Source: Cordylochernes scorpioides
Taxonomy: Eukaryota > Arthropoda > Arachnida > Pseudoscorpiones > Chernetidae
Length of the DNA: 64,000 nucleotides
NCBI GenBank assembly: GCA_030710605.1
Contig: CP092879.1
Span: 26,245,844 to 26,309,843, forward strand
Direction of reading: 5' to 3'
A model generated the notes under the pieces. It was not told where the DNA came from. It searched no databases and was given only the letters and a program-made list of their open reading frames with translations. Made by a program: the position numbers and the translations under genes. How positions within the stretch are numbered: the first letter of the stretch is position 1; every line of letters starts with the position of its first letter. This document shows, one piece after another, positions 1-11,044 of the stretch.

Positions 1-3000
1 GCCAGAGAGGCAAGGATGTAAACATGTTCTATTGAGAGAAATACAGAGATGCCAGAAACGCCTAAGAGTACATATGTTTTATTGAAAGAGATACAGAGAT
101 ACAAGTGACAGGTTGCCGAAATAATATATTTACAGAAGCACAGAAATAACCCAAACGAGGGAGTACTCATAATTTATTGACAAATGTACAGAGATGCCAG
201 AGACGGAGGAGAAAACATGTTTTATTGACAGAAGTACAGATATACAAGAGACGAGAGAGTACACTTTTTATTGACAGATTTACAGAGAAAAAAAGACTGG
301 AGAGTACAAATGTTTATTTACAGAGTTACAAAGATTCTCGAGCCGGAGGAGTTCACATATTTCATTAACAGAAGTACAGTTTGGCCAGAGACGCTGGTGA
401 GTACATATATTTTATTTAGAGAAGTACAGAGATGCCCGAGAAAAGGGAGTAAACATGTTTTATAGACAGAAGTACACAGATGCCAGGGACGTTGTAGTTC
501 ATATGTTTTATTGACAGCAGTACAGAGAATTTAGAGAAACGGCGGTGTAAACATTTTCTATTGACAAAGGTACAAGGATGCCATAGACGCGTAGGAGTAT
601 ACATGTTTTATTGACAAAGGTACAGAGATTCCAAAGACCAGGGAGCACACATGTACAGAGATGCCAGAGACGAGGAAATATAAATATTTTTCTTGAAAAA
701 AAGTACAGAGATACCAGAGACGAAAGAGTACACATGTTTATTTGCAGAAGTAAAGAGATGCCCGAGACGAATGAGTTTTCATATTTTATTAGCAGAAGTA
801 CAGAGTTTCAGAGAGGCGGGAGAGTACACATGTTTTATTGACAAAGGTACAGAGATTCCAAAGACTAGGGAGTACACATGTTTTATTCACAGAAGTACAG
901 AGATGCCAGAGACGGAGGAGTACATTTGTTTTATTGACAGAAGAACAGAGATGCCAGAGACGGAGGAGTACACATGTTTTTTTGACAGAAGTACAGATTG
1001 GCCAAAGACGCTGACAAAGGTACAGAGATTCCAAAGACCAGGGAGTACACATGTTTTATTTACAGAAGTACAGAAATGTCAGAGATGAGGAAATACAAAT
1101 ATTTTCTTAACAAAAGTACAGAGATACCAGAGAAGGAAGGGAAAACATGTTTATTTGCAGAAGTACAGAGATGCCCGAGACGGAGGAGTTCTCTTATTTA
1201 ATTAGCAGAAGTACAGGGTTTAGAGAGGCGGGAAGTACACATGATTTATTTACCGAAGTACAGAGATTCCAGGGACGAAGGAGTCCATATGTTGCAATGA
1301 CAGCGGTAAATAGATTCCAGAGACGCAAGGGTGTACACGTGTTCTATTGACAGAAGTACAGAGATGCCAGAGACGCGTAAGAGTACACGTGTTTTATTGA
1401 CAGAGGTACAGAGATACAAGAGACGGAGTTGTCCAAATAATATATTGACAGAAGCAAAATGATGCAACAAACGGGGGAGTACCTTTTTTTATTGACCAAT
1501 GTACAGAGTTGCCAGAGACCGAGGAGTACACATGTTTTATTGACAGAAGTACAGAGATGCCAAACACAGGGGAGTAGACATGTTTTATTGAAAGAAGTAC
1601 AGAGATGCCAGTGAGAGAGGAGTACACATGTTTTATTGACAGAAGTACAAAGATGCCAGAGAGGGAGGAGTACACATGTTTTATTGACAGAAGTACAGAG
1701 GTGCCAGAAACGGAGGTTAATACATGTTTTATTGACATAAGTACAGAGATGCCAGAGAGAGAGGAGTACACATGTTTTATTGACAGAAGTACAGAGATGC
1801 CAGAAACGGAGGTTAATACATGTTTTATTGACAAAGGTAGAGAGATGCCAGGGACGGAGGAGTACACATGTTTTATATACAGAAGTACAGAGATGCCAGA
1901 AACGGAGGTTAATACATGTTTTATTGACAGAAGTACATAGATGCCAGAGACGGAGGAGTACACATGTTTAATTGACAGAAGTACAGAGATGCAAGAGACG
2001 GAGGAGTACACATGTTTTATTGACAGAAGTACAGAGATGCCAGAGACGGAGGAGTATACATATTTTATTAACAGAACTACAGAGTTGCAAGATACGGGGA
2101 GAGGGAGCAGTACATATATTTAATTGAAAAATAAACAGATATGCAAGAGACCAGGCAGAGTACACATGTTTTTTTGACATATGTACAGAATAGCCAGATA
2201 CGCGAGAGAGTAAACATGTTTTGTTGACAAAACTACAGAGATTTCAAAGACGCGGGGGAGTAAACATATTTTATTGACAAAAGTACATAGATGCCATAGA
2301 CGGGGGAGTACACATATATTATTGACAGAAGTACATAGATGAAAGACCGGAATAAAAGATACTCATCTCCATAAACGTTTTATTCTGATATCAGAAGTAC
2401 AGAAATGCCAGAGGTAGGAGGAGTACAGATATTTTATTGACAGTAGTACAGAGATTCCCGAGATGCAGGGAAGAACACATATTTTTTTTTGAAAAAAGAC
2501 AGAGATTCCAAAGACCGGGGGGGCGTACACATATTTTATTGAAAGAAGTGAAAAGATGCACGAGATGTGGAATTACAGATACTTTATTGACAGAAGTACA
2601 GAGATACCAGAGACGAGCGGTGGATTATACATATTTTATTTACAGAGTTACAGAGATGCCAGAAACAAGGGAGTAAACATATTTAATTGATAGAGTTAGA
2701 GAAATGCCAGAGACGCGGTGGAATACACAAATTCTAATGAAAGAGGTACAGAAATGCAATAGTGGCCCTGTGGAGAGATGTGCTAAGTTACAGAGATACT
2801 AGACCAGGAGAGTACACCTACTTGATTGACAGAGATGGGAGGAGTACAGATATTTTATTGACAAAAGTACAGAGACGCCAGAGATGCATGAGACTACACA
2901 TATTTTATTAACAGAAGTACAGAAATGTCAGAGGCGCTCGGGGGAATACACAACACATATTATAATGACAGATAAAAGGTATGCCAAAGACACGGTGGAG

Positions 3001-4164
3001 TACACATATTTGATTGACAGAAGTACATAGATGAAAGAGACCCGGGGTGTACCCATTTTTTATTGACCCAAGTACAGAGATGCCAGAGACGGGGGAGTAT
3101 ACATATTTTATTAACAGATGGACAGAAATGCCAAAGACGTGGAAGTATAAATATTTTATTGACACGAGTTCAGAGATGCCAGACACAGAGGAAATAAATA
3201 TATCTTATTGAGAGAAATAGAGATCTCAGAGATGGAAGAGTGAGATATTTATCGACAGAGATACAGAGAATACAGAGGTGTACGGTGGAATACAGATATT
3301 ATATTGACAGTGGTACAGAGATTCGAGAGATGCGGGGTTGCAAATAAATTTTATTGAAAGAATTACAGAGATTCCAGAGACGCGAGGAGTACACATTTTT
3401 ATGACAAAGTTACAGAGTTGCTAAAGACGGGGAATACATATATTTGATTTATAGCAGTACAGAAATGCCTGAGACGCAGGGGAGTACACATATTTTATTG
3501 GCAGAGGTACAGAGATGCCAGAGACGGCGGCAGTACAGATATATTTTTAACAGAAGTACAAAAATGTCTGAGAAGGTCGGGAGTACATATATTCTTTTGA
3601 AAGAAGTACAGATATTCTAGAGACGGAGGTGGGCCAGTACATATATTTTATTGAAAAAATGTACCGAGTTCCCAGATGTGCAGTAGAGTACACATGTTTT
3701 ATTTACAAAAGTACAGATATACCAGAAACGTGGGGGAGTACACATATTTAAATGACAGAAATACAGAAATGACAGAGACAGGGTAGTAAAAATATTTTTT
3801 GACAGATGTACACACATGCCAAAGACGGAGGGAGTACTTATGTTTTATTGATAGAAGTACAATGATGCCAGAGACGTGCAGTTGAGAACATATATTATAT
3901 TGACACAAGTACAGAGATACTAGACAATTAAAAGATATTTTTTTGACATCTTGTCAATACATGCAAAGTGCACAGTCTGCATTATTTAAATGCTAGAGAA
4001 GGGGGACAGTACCCATTATTTATTGACTGAAATACAGTGATGCCAGAGATACACGGTGGAGTCCACATATTTTATTGGAAGAAGTACAGAAATACCAAAG
4101 ACGAGGTGGAGTACACATATTATAATGACAGAAGTACAGAGATGTGAAAGACGGGGGCAGTATA
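1..4164. repeat. 48-bp satellite array, block 1
   Basis: A tandem array runs from the window edge to the Tc1 insertion. Successive copies of the phrase GTACAGAGATGCC start at 1741, 1789 and 1837, which fixes a 48-bp period. Each monomer contains ACAGAAGTACAGAGATGCC, a variable GAGACG(G/C)GG stretch, then AGTACACATGTTTTATTG. Copies at about 1.5-2.1 kb are the most uniform; those after 2.1 kb carry small insertions such as GCGGTGG. Because 48 is divisible by three and the consensus lacks stops in four frames, long spurious open frames appear on both strands. No promoter, splice or codon signal supports a gene. Most likely a non-coding satellite. Confidence 0.95.
1394..2011 (-). other. Longest open frame inside the 48-bp satellite
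   Basis: This 205-codon frame is a 16-residue unit repeated about 12 times (for example SIKHVYSSVSGISVLL). It opens with GTG rather than ATG. The overlapping plus strand carries another 16-residue repeat frame (RSTEMPETEEYTCFID type) at 1605-1940. Two unrelated frames open over the same DNA on opposite strands is what a stop-free tandem repeat gives by chance. I list it only as the best example of the array's coding-like appearance and do not call it a gene. Confidence 0.6.
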
Positions 4165-4166
4165 TA

Positions 4167-5585
4167 CACTGCGTGACATTGAAAATAGAACACCAAGAAA
4201 TAGTGGCCAGAAAGTGATGAAACTCGGCAGACAGAGAGAGACAGGGACGAACAATAAGTGATCTTTATTTCAAAATGATAGTCATAATACAGAGCGAGAA
4301 CGGCGTCGGCTTAGTAGCAAGTAGGACCATCGCGGACGGCGATGCACGCAGCAACACGTCTAGGTAGAGAGTCAATCAGAGTACGGATGGCGTCCTGAGG
4401 GATGGCTCTCCATTCCCTCTCAACCATTTGCCACAGTTCGTCTTCTGAACGCGGCTGTGGCAAGGCATGCAAACGGCGTCCAATGATGTCCCAGACGTGC
4501 TCGATTGGTGAGAGATCAGGAGAGTACGGTGGCCAGGGAAGCATCTGTACATCTTGCAGAGCTTGTTGGCTAATGCGAGCAGTGTGCGGTCGGGCGTTAT
4601 CCTGCTGATAAAGGGCATTGGGTACCCCCTGAAGGTAGGGGAGTGTCACCGGTCGCAGCACATCATCAACGTATCGTTGGGCCGTCATAGTGCCCTGAAT
4701 ACGAAGTAAAGGTGACCTGGAATCATACGCGATTGCGCCCCAAACCATGATTCCACGTTGTCGCACGGTGGGGCGTTCCACAATTGCTGCCGGATTGGAC
4801 CTTTCTCCACGTCGACGCCACACGCGTACACGGCGACTATCACTGGACAAGCAGAAACGCGACTCATCTGAGAACACGACCCTGTGCCATTCCGTCATCC
4901 ACGTCGATCTAGCCCGGCACCATTCCAAACGTTGGCGCCTATTCGGTGGAGTCAATGGCAGTCTTCTTAGCGGACGGCATGAGTGCAAGCCATTAGCAAC
5001 CAATCGACGGGAAATGGTTCTGGTCGAGATGGAATGATCTAGGGTGTCTTGCACATGTTGCAGGATGGCGGTACAAGTGGCTTGTGGGGCCGCCACTGCT
5101 TGTCGAAGGATACGCCGATCCACACGTGCTGACGTCACTCTGGTTGCACCGACATTCCTATAAATTGCCACATTTTCTTGTTCCAACCATCTTCTCCACA
5201 GTCGGTGCACCGTGGACGCACCAAGGTGTGTATCAGCTGCGATTTGACGTATGGACCAACCTGCCCTTTTCAGTCCGATCACCATGCCCCTCGTAAAAGC
5301 GTCTGTCTGCTTGAACTGCCTCCGTTCACGATGACCTGACATTCTCTGTTATTACACGTGTCTTTTGACACAAGAACAAAATTTCTACAATGATTTTCCT
5401 TGAAGAAATAACGACACGAATACTGTCCTTTCTGCAAGTTCCTTCCCTTATATCTTACTCCATGTGCGCACGAGAGCTGCGCATTTTACATCATTTGCAA
5501 CACTCGGTTAGGCGCGTCTACCCTGAAATTTGCATAATTTTCTGGCCACTATTTCTTGGTGTTCCATTTTCAATGTCACGCAGTG
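4167..5585 (-). mobile_element. Tc1-like DNA transposon, copy A (intact)
   Basis: A 1,419-bp element with terminal inverted repeats that start CACTGCGTGACATTGAAAAT and extend about 47 bp with one mismatch. It is flanked by TA on both sides (4165-4166 and 5586-5587), the Tc1/mariner target duplication. Removing the element restores a normal satellite sequence (GGCAGTATATTTTATTGA), so it jumped into the array. It carries one uninterrupted transposase gene on the minus strand. It is almost identical to the copy at 43880-45297. The close identity and intact frame suggest recent mobility. Confidence 0.96.
4311..5342 (-). CDS. Tc1-like transposase, full length
   Basis: A 343-residue DDE transposase that would cut and paste its own element in the nucleus. 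The start is ATG at 5342, just inside the right inverted repeat. Residues 1-120 form paired helix-turn-helix DNA-binding domains (RAGWSIRQIAADTHLGASTV, then the SISTRTISRRL region). Catalytic motifs are FSDESRF (first Asp, about residue 160), YQQDNARPHTA (second Asp) and SPDLSPIEHVWD (Glu). I count 32 residues between the second Asp and the Glu, two fewer than the DD34E of classical Tc1. The C-terminus SLPRRVAACIAVRDG is typical of the family. No stop or frameshift is visible, so it may be functional. Confidence 0.95.
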   Translation of the reverse strand: MSGHRERRQFKQTDAFTRGMVIGLKRAGWSIRQIAADTHLGASTVHRLWRRWLEQENVAIYRNVGATRVTSARVDRRILRQAVAAPQATCTAILQHVQDTLDHSISTRTISRRLVANGLHSCRPLRRLPLTPPNRRQRLEWCRARSTWMTEWHRVVFSDESRFCLSSDSRRVRVWRRRGERSNPAAIVERPTVRQRGIMVWGAIAYDSRSPLLRIQGTMTAQRYVDDVLRPVTLPYLQGVPNALYQQDNARPHTARISQQALQDVQMLPWPPYSPDLSPIEHVWDIIGRRLHALPQPRSEDELWQMVEREWRAIPQDAIRTLIDSLPRRVAACIAVRDGPTCY

Positions 5586-5587
5586 TA

Positions 5588-6532
5588 TATTTTATTGAGT
5601 GAATTACAGCGATTCCCGAGACGCGGGAGAGTATACATATTTTATTAACAGAAATACAAAGTTGCAAGATATGGGGAGGAAACAGTACATATATTTCATT
5701 AAAGATGTATAAAGATGCCAGAGCCCAGGGAGAGTAAACATATCTTATTAAAAAAGTTCAGAGCTGCCATAGACGGGGAAGTACACATATTTTATTGACA
5801 GAGGTAAAGAGATGTCAGAGACGGGGGTTACATTTATTTCATTGAAAGAAGTACAGAGATCCCATAAACGCGCGGTGTAGAGCACACGTTTCATTAACAT
5901 TGGTACAGAGATGTCAGAGATGAGGAAGTACAGAGGTACAAAAACTTTTGCGGTGGAAGAATACATGTGTTTTATTGAAGGATATACTGGAGCGCAAAAA
6001 GGAAAATTTCTCATGTGTATTTAACAGAAGAACATAGTTGCCTTAAAGCTCTGGAATACACGACGTACAATGATGTCAGAAGATGGAGATTTCATGTTTT
6101 ATTGAGAGACATACAGAAATGATAAAATCGGCGTAGTGACACAAGAACAGAGATGCTAGAGAAGGGGGACAGTACACATTATTTTTTGATTGAATTACAG
6201 TGATGACAGAGATGCGCGGTGGAGTCCACATATTTTAATGACAGAAATACCAAAATGCCAGAGACGGCGGAGTACACATATTTGAGCTACAGAAGTATAG
6301 AAATGCCATAGACGCGGTGTAGTTTACAAATTTCATTTACAGATGTACAGAAATGCCAGACTAGGTGGAGAGTTCACATATTATATTGACAGAAATACAC
6401 CGATTCCATAGTCAGGAGGAGTACACATATTATAATGACAGAAGTACAGAGATGTCAGAGACGAGGGAATGGCTGTACATATATTTTATTGACAGAAGTA
6501 CAGAGATTTCAGAGACGCGGAACAGTAAATAT
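5588..6532. repeat. 48-bp satellite between Tc1 and gypsy 1
   Basis: Continuation of the 48-bp array between two insertions. It includes one diverged stretch (about 5,880-6,130) with the words GCCTTAAAGCT, CACGACGTACAATGATGTCAG and CAAAATCGGCG. That stretch recurs near 11.7, 12.85, 14.6, 15.7, 17.9 and 54.4 kb and marks a higher-order unit. No gene is seen. Confidence 0.9.
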
Positions 6533-6890
6533 TGTTGCACCAAGTTGCGGCTTGGCAGACTCTTCAGCTATGATTCTCTCCTGTGCTGGGTCTTGCATCT
6601 TACCAGAGCGTATTTCAACCATCCTACAAATTATATAAGGAAATGATGAGATAAGTCTACTTTAAGTAGCCTCCAGAATAATTTATTACTTTTCTCACAT
6701 CCAAGAGAACAGTGAAGTCACACGTGTACCTAAATACAAATGATGATTCTATAATACATATATTCTGTTTATAATACATATATTCTGTTTAATAAAATAA
6801 ATAAAAATGAAATATAATTTTGAATTTAAAATATATGAAAAATAATATTACAAATTAAAATATAATAGGTTCATTAGCCATGATGCAACA
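6533..6890 (-). repeat. 3' LTR of gypsy 1
   Basis: A 358-bp LTR, the partner of 10688-11044. On the minus strand it is preceded by the purine run GAGAGGGGGAAG, a good polypurine tract. That run is itself part of the pol frame (reads SGEGE). The pol frame crosses the LTR boundary and stops at TAA a few codons inside the LTR. The left flank ATAT matches the right flank of the element. Confidence 0.94.
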
Positions 6891-8039
6891 CTTCCCCCTC
6901 TCCAGAGGTCGTCACGTCCTCGTGAGTTACCTCATCAATTCTCTCAAAATAGGGTTTGAGTCTTGAGACATGGACAATCAATGGGTCTTGGCCAGGATTA
7001 TCTTTCGGCTCAATTAAGTAATTTACGTTAGACAGCTTCTTTAATATTCGATATGGGCCAAAATATTTTCTCAATAGTTTTTCACAATTTCCGATTTTCC
7101 GATTCTCTTCGTCTAAGAGGGACATGGGTTCCCTTCCAAACAACAGGAAAAATGGAGAGTAGCCTGTGGTTTCTTGAATCGTGGTATTATACGCGTGGGT
7201 GATAAAAGGGAGGATTTCATCCCAGTTCTTTTGGTCTGTGTTCACATACATGCTGATCATATTGATTAAAGTTCTATTTAGCCATTCCGTTAGTCCGTTA
7301 GTCTGGGGGTGGTAGCTCGTTGTGAAGCAGTGTTTAACTTTGCACATTTTCATTACCTCCTTCATCAAATTGCTAGTGAATTGTGAACCTTTATCGCTAA
7401 TAAGAAATCTTGGGGCCCCGTGACGTAAAAATATATGTTCGATTAAAAATGTAGAAACTTCTTTCACTGTCGCTTCTGGTACTATTTTGTTTCAGCATAC
7501 TTGGTATAATATTCAGTCAACATAATTATACACTTCCTTCTTCTTTTCGTTGATGGCAAGGGGCCAACAAAGTCAATTCCGATTCTTTCAAAAGGGTAGT
7601 TAGCTGGGGGAATAGGTTGTAAAAGTCCAGAAGGCAAGTGATTTGAACCTTTCCGAATTTGGCAAAGATGGCACGTCTTTACAAATTCTGAAACATCTTT
7701 CAACATGGAAGGCCAATAGTATTTATTCTTCAATCGGTAAGTGGTTCTGGCGACGCCCAGATGGCCATTCAGCATATGGTTGTGGTATTCACTGATGACT
7801 TCCTTCCTTCTCTTCTTTGGCACTACCAGCAACCATGCCCTACCTTCAGGATTTGGATTTTTCTTGTAGAGACACCCATTTTCTTCTTTGAAGTTATGTG
7901 TAATTGAACGCTTGTTTCCACTAAGGTTCTCCTCAATATTCTCAATAAAATCATCCTTTTCGTCTATTATTTGATTCAGAAATAGTCTTTCATAATCTTC
8001 GTCCCATTCGTTTTCAGGTAAGGGTCCTCTAGATAGACC
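6874..8039 (-). pseudogene. gypsy 1 integrase
   Basis: Integrase would insert the cDNA into the chromosome. The HHCC zinc domain is visible (EYHNHMLNGHLGVAR ... KTCHLCQ), then IGIDFVGPL (first Asp), LISDKGSQF (second Asp) and QTNGLTEWLN (Glu), a DDE core. A 1-bp change near 7,480 shifts the frame between the first Asp and the rest. The C-terminal part (GREPMSLLDEEN to RLKPYFERID) is present here but missing from gypsy 2. The frame ends inside the 3' LTR. Confidence 0.9.
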
Positions 8040-9602
8040 ATCAGCGTCCAGATGTTTTTTACCCGATTTGTGTATAATTTCGAAATTATATTCCTAAATC
8101 TTCAGTGCCCATCGTGCTAATCGGGTGGTCGGATCTTTCAGATTCTTAAGCCAGCATAGTGCGTGATGATCAGTTACGATTTTGAAGTGCCTTCCATATA
8201 GGTAGGGTCGTAACTTGGACATTGACCACACAACAGCTAGACATTCTTTTTCGGTAGTCGAATAATTTTGCCAGGTTTGCTCAGTGTTCGACTTAAATAT
8301 GAGATAACTTTTTCTTTATCGCCGAACTTTTGGACTAATGTTGCACCCAGGCCGATGTTAGATGCGTCAGTATGAATGTAAGTAATTGCATTCGGATCAA
8401 AGTGCCCTAAGATTGGGGGATTTATCAATGCTACTTTAAGGGTTTGAAATGTTTTTCTTGATTTTCTGTCCAGGTAAAAGGTACATTATTTTTTATAAGA
8501 CTGGTTAATGGATCGGCAATTTTTGAAAAACCCTTGATAAATTTTCTATAATATGAGCACATTCCTAAAAATGATTGAACTTCTTTTATCTTTTTGGGCC
8601 GAGGAAAATCTCTAATAGCCTTGATATTATGCCCCGCTGGTTTTATAACATGTTGATTAGTTATATGGCCAAGAATCTCCAGTTCTTCGAAAGCAAATTG
8701 GCATTTTTTGTTGTTCAATTTTAAATTAGCCTCGCGAAACATTTTAAAACAGCTTCTATTCTTTTGAGATGTGTTGAAAAATCCGAGCTATAAATGATTA
8801 CGTCATCAAGATAACATAAGCAAATTTGTCATCTAAGATTACCAAGCATATTTTCCATGTTCCTCTCAAATGTAGCAGGGGCATTGCATAGACCAAAGGG
8901 CATTACGTTGAACTCATACAGGCCATGTGCTGTAGTGAAGGCTGTATTTTCTTTATCTTTCTCCTTAACCTCTACTTGCCAATATCCTGATTTATGGTCA
9001 TTTGCTTAAAAGTATTTGGATCCTTGAAGTGTATCCAATACTTCATCAATTCTGGGAATTGGGTAAACATCCTTCACTGTTACATCATTCAATTTTCTGT
9101 AGTCAACGCAAAATCTGTACTTACCATCTCGCTTCTTGACCAAGATTACAGGGAAGGACCAAGGACTCGAGGATGGTCTAATTATGCCGTCTCTGAGCAT
9201 TTCATCAATTTGTTCTTTTATGATTTCTCGCTCTTTCGCGCTCACCCTATACGGCTTGTGTTTGATCGGTTTCGCGCCTTCTGTATCGATCCGATGTTTC
9301 GCTAAGTTGGATCTTCCTAATCCCGACGAAAACAAATCCTCGTACTTTTCCAAAACTTGTTTCAATTGCTCCTTTTCCTTATATGCTAAATTTTCTTTTA
9401 TCTGAAATTGGGGTTCTTCATGCTCTTTTTGTTCACTTTCTTCTATAAGATTCACTTCGGCTGGCTGGCTTCCAAAGCACAATGTATGGTTTTTTAATAT
9501 TTTTAATGGTCGAGGGTGAGGGTTTGTTATCCAGATATATGTTTCCTTATTCACAACATGTATTAAGCTTCTCGCTAGTCGAAGTCCATTTGTTTGAAAC
9601 AT
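8040..9602 (-). pseudogene. gypsy 1 reverse transcriptase and RNase H
   Basis: The N-terminal RT blocks are readable (KHRIDTEGAKPIKHKPYRVS, SSPWSFPVILVKKRDGKYRF, VDYRKLNDVTVKDVYPIPRI). A stop follows at about 9,006 (LQGSKYF then TAA). The catalytic region continues in broken frames (LDDV-type block near 8,810), then [20 protein letters not shown] and the RNase H start [15 protein letters not shown] near 8,350. A further stop lies at 8,094-8,096. Compared with gypsy 2, decay is scattered rather than a single deletion. Confidence 0.88.
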
Positions 9603-9623
9603 TTTATGGTTCTCCTCGATGAT

Positions 9624-10090
9624 TTATTCGCCATCCTCTGCTTCTACAAATGCATTAATCAATTTAGTAGAAAGTTCTGGTATAATGGCATCCTTCGCAC
9701 TTTTTATTTTCTTCTGTTGATATTTGATTACGTCACGATTTTCTGTCAAGTCATATTTGATTATTTCACGCTGACAATCAATATTTGCGTTCATTTTCTT
9801 AAGAAAATCACGTCCAAGTATAAATATTCGCAAATGTGTTCTCATTATCACAAATTGATGTGTAATTGTTTTGTCATCAAATTTATATTTAAAATAATAT
9901 TTCCTACGATATCTAATTCTCTGCCATCGGGTCCGGAGCACATTTTATCAGGATTTATTATTTCAAGACCTGTGTTAAGAGCTGTACTAAGGTCGACCAC
10001 TGAAAGATCGGCGCCTGTATCAATCAAAGCTTCGCAGATACCGATTCTATCCACGTTAATGTTAATTTTATATTTGGGGTCCAACTTTTT
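9624..10090 (-). pseudogene. gypsy 1 aspartic protease region
   Basis: Retroviral-type protease that would cleave the polyprotein. The active-site motif LIDTGADLSVVD is present, and the second conserved block (FILGRDFL) lies downstream in another frame, so there is a frameshift near 9,900. An in-frame TAA after EAEDGE separates protease from RT; gypsy 2 has a TAT codon there and reads through, showing that protease and RT were once one frame. Confidence 0.85.
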
Positions 10091-10140
10091 AATTCCATTT
10101 ATGGTCGACTTGCTTTGATTGACGGACTCAGGCGCGATGC

Positions 10141-10777
10141 TTAGTTTAAATCTTCTAATGCGGCATATCTATTCCTTGTAGGGATACTCGAGTACGGGCT
10201 ATTACTTACGTCAGCGTAGAGCAGAGGTCTCGACTTCTCAGTTCCATTATCCATTCGGATTTCTTCTTCGACCTTGTTTTTGGTAACTATGGGGTCCTCT
10301 TCCACAGTTCTTACAAACCTGACTCTGCAATACCGCGCTACGTGTCCTGGCTTGTTACACTTGAAACATATTCCTATTCCTATTTGAATTTGGATTCTTA
10401 TTGTATGTTTTACTTGGGTAGACCGGTTTTGGCTCAGGATTGGGAGTGTAAGATCGTCTAGGGGCAGATACCTGGGGCAGAGGCTTGTTCTGGTAGTACC
10501 AGGTTTTGGCGCTACCAATCATATTCATGGCAGCATAACGAGAGATAATGTAGTCTGCCCAATGGTACAGGAAGCCAATTTCTTCAAGAGATTCAATCCA
10601 TGGGCGAGGGTCTTCCGTTCCATCATACTTGGGGATGTCGATGTTGGGATTCAGGACAACTGGGTCGGAACTAGCATCTCTACCAATTGTTGCACCAGGT
10701 TGCGGCTTGGCAGACTCTTCAGCCCTGATTCTCTCCTGTGCTGGGTCTTGCATCTTACCAGAGCGTGTTTCAACCAT
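10141..10777 (-). pseudogene. gypsy 1 Gag, internally deleted
   Basis: Gag would form the particle and bind the RNA. The start is ATG at 10777 (METRSGK-like) inside the LTR. The conserved stretch GTEDPRPWIESLEEIGFLYH matches gypsy 2 at 34.85 kb. After NMIGSAKTW the sequence jumps to the proline-rich linker, so about 170 codons of capsid present in gypsy 2 are missing. A frameshift near 10,370 separates this from the CCHC zinc knuckle (CFKCNKPGHVARYC). The last codons (RNRYAALEDLN) end at 10141. Confidence 0.88.
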
Positions 10778-11044
10778 CCTACAAATTATATAAGGGAATA
10801 ATGAGATAAGTCTACTTTAAGTAGCCTCCAGAATAATTTATTACTTTTCTCACATCCAAGAGAGCAGTGAAGTCACAGTGTACCTAAATACAAATGATGA
10901 TTCTATAATACATATATTCTGTTTATAATACATATATTCAGTTTAATAAAATAAATAAAAATAAAATATAATTTTGAATTTAAAATATATGAAAAATAAT
11001 ATTACAAATTAAAATAAAATAGGTTCATTAGCCATGATGCAACA
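10688..11044 (-). repeat. 5' LTR of gypsy 1
   Basis: A 357-bp LTR with inverted ends TGTTGCA and TGCAACA. In the sense direction it ends in the Gag reading frame: the Gag ATG at 10777 lies about 90 bp before the LTR end, so the first ~30 Gag residues are LTR-encoded. Directly after the LTR comes ATTGGTAGAGATGC; the TGG three bases in could begin the primer-binding site, but I could not match it to a tRNA. Confidence 0.93.

Larger units (their letters stand above)
6533..11044 (-). mobile_element. Ty3/gypsy-type LTR retrotransposon 1
   Basis: A 4,512-bp element on the minus strand with LTRs that begin TGTTGCATCATGG and end GGTGCAACA. It is flanked by a 4-bp ATAT target duplication; joining the flanks gives a normal satellite monomer (AACAGTAAATATATTTTATT). 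Gene order in the sense direction is gag, protease, RT, RNase H, integrase, which is the Ty3/gypsy order. Gag has lost roughly 170 codons and several frames are broken, so this copy is dead on its own. The two LTRs differ by about ten substitutions and one indel by eye (about 3 percent), so the insertion is not very recent. Confidence 0.95.

Noticed and set aside
1394..2011. A 205-residue repeat protein gene on the minus strand (and similar frames at 693-1088, 1605-1940, 62003-62551)
   Set aside because: The frames follow from a 48-bp stop-free period, overlap on opposite strands and often start from GTG or TTG rather than ATG.
1..4164. CRISPR-like appearance of a regularly spaced repeat
   Set aside because: The whole 48-bp monomer repeats head-to-tail with gradual divergence. 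There are no unique spacers, no leader and no cas genes, and the DNA is eukaryotic.
4402..5296. Plus-strand open frames across the Tc1 elements (also 44115-45008)
   Set aside because: They are antisense shadows of the transposase gene with no protein-like features.
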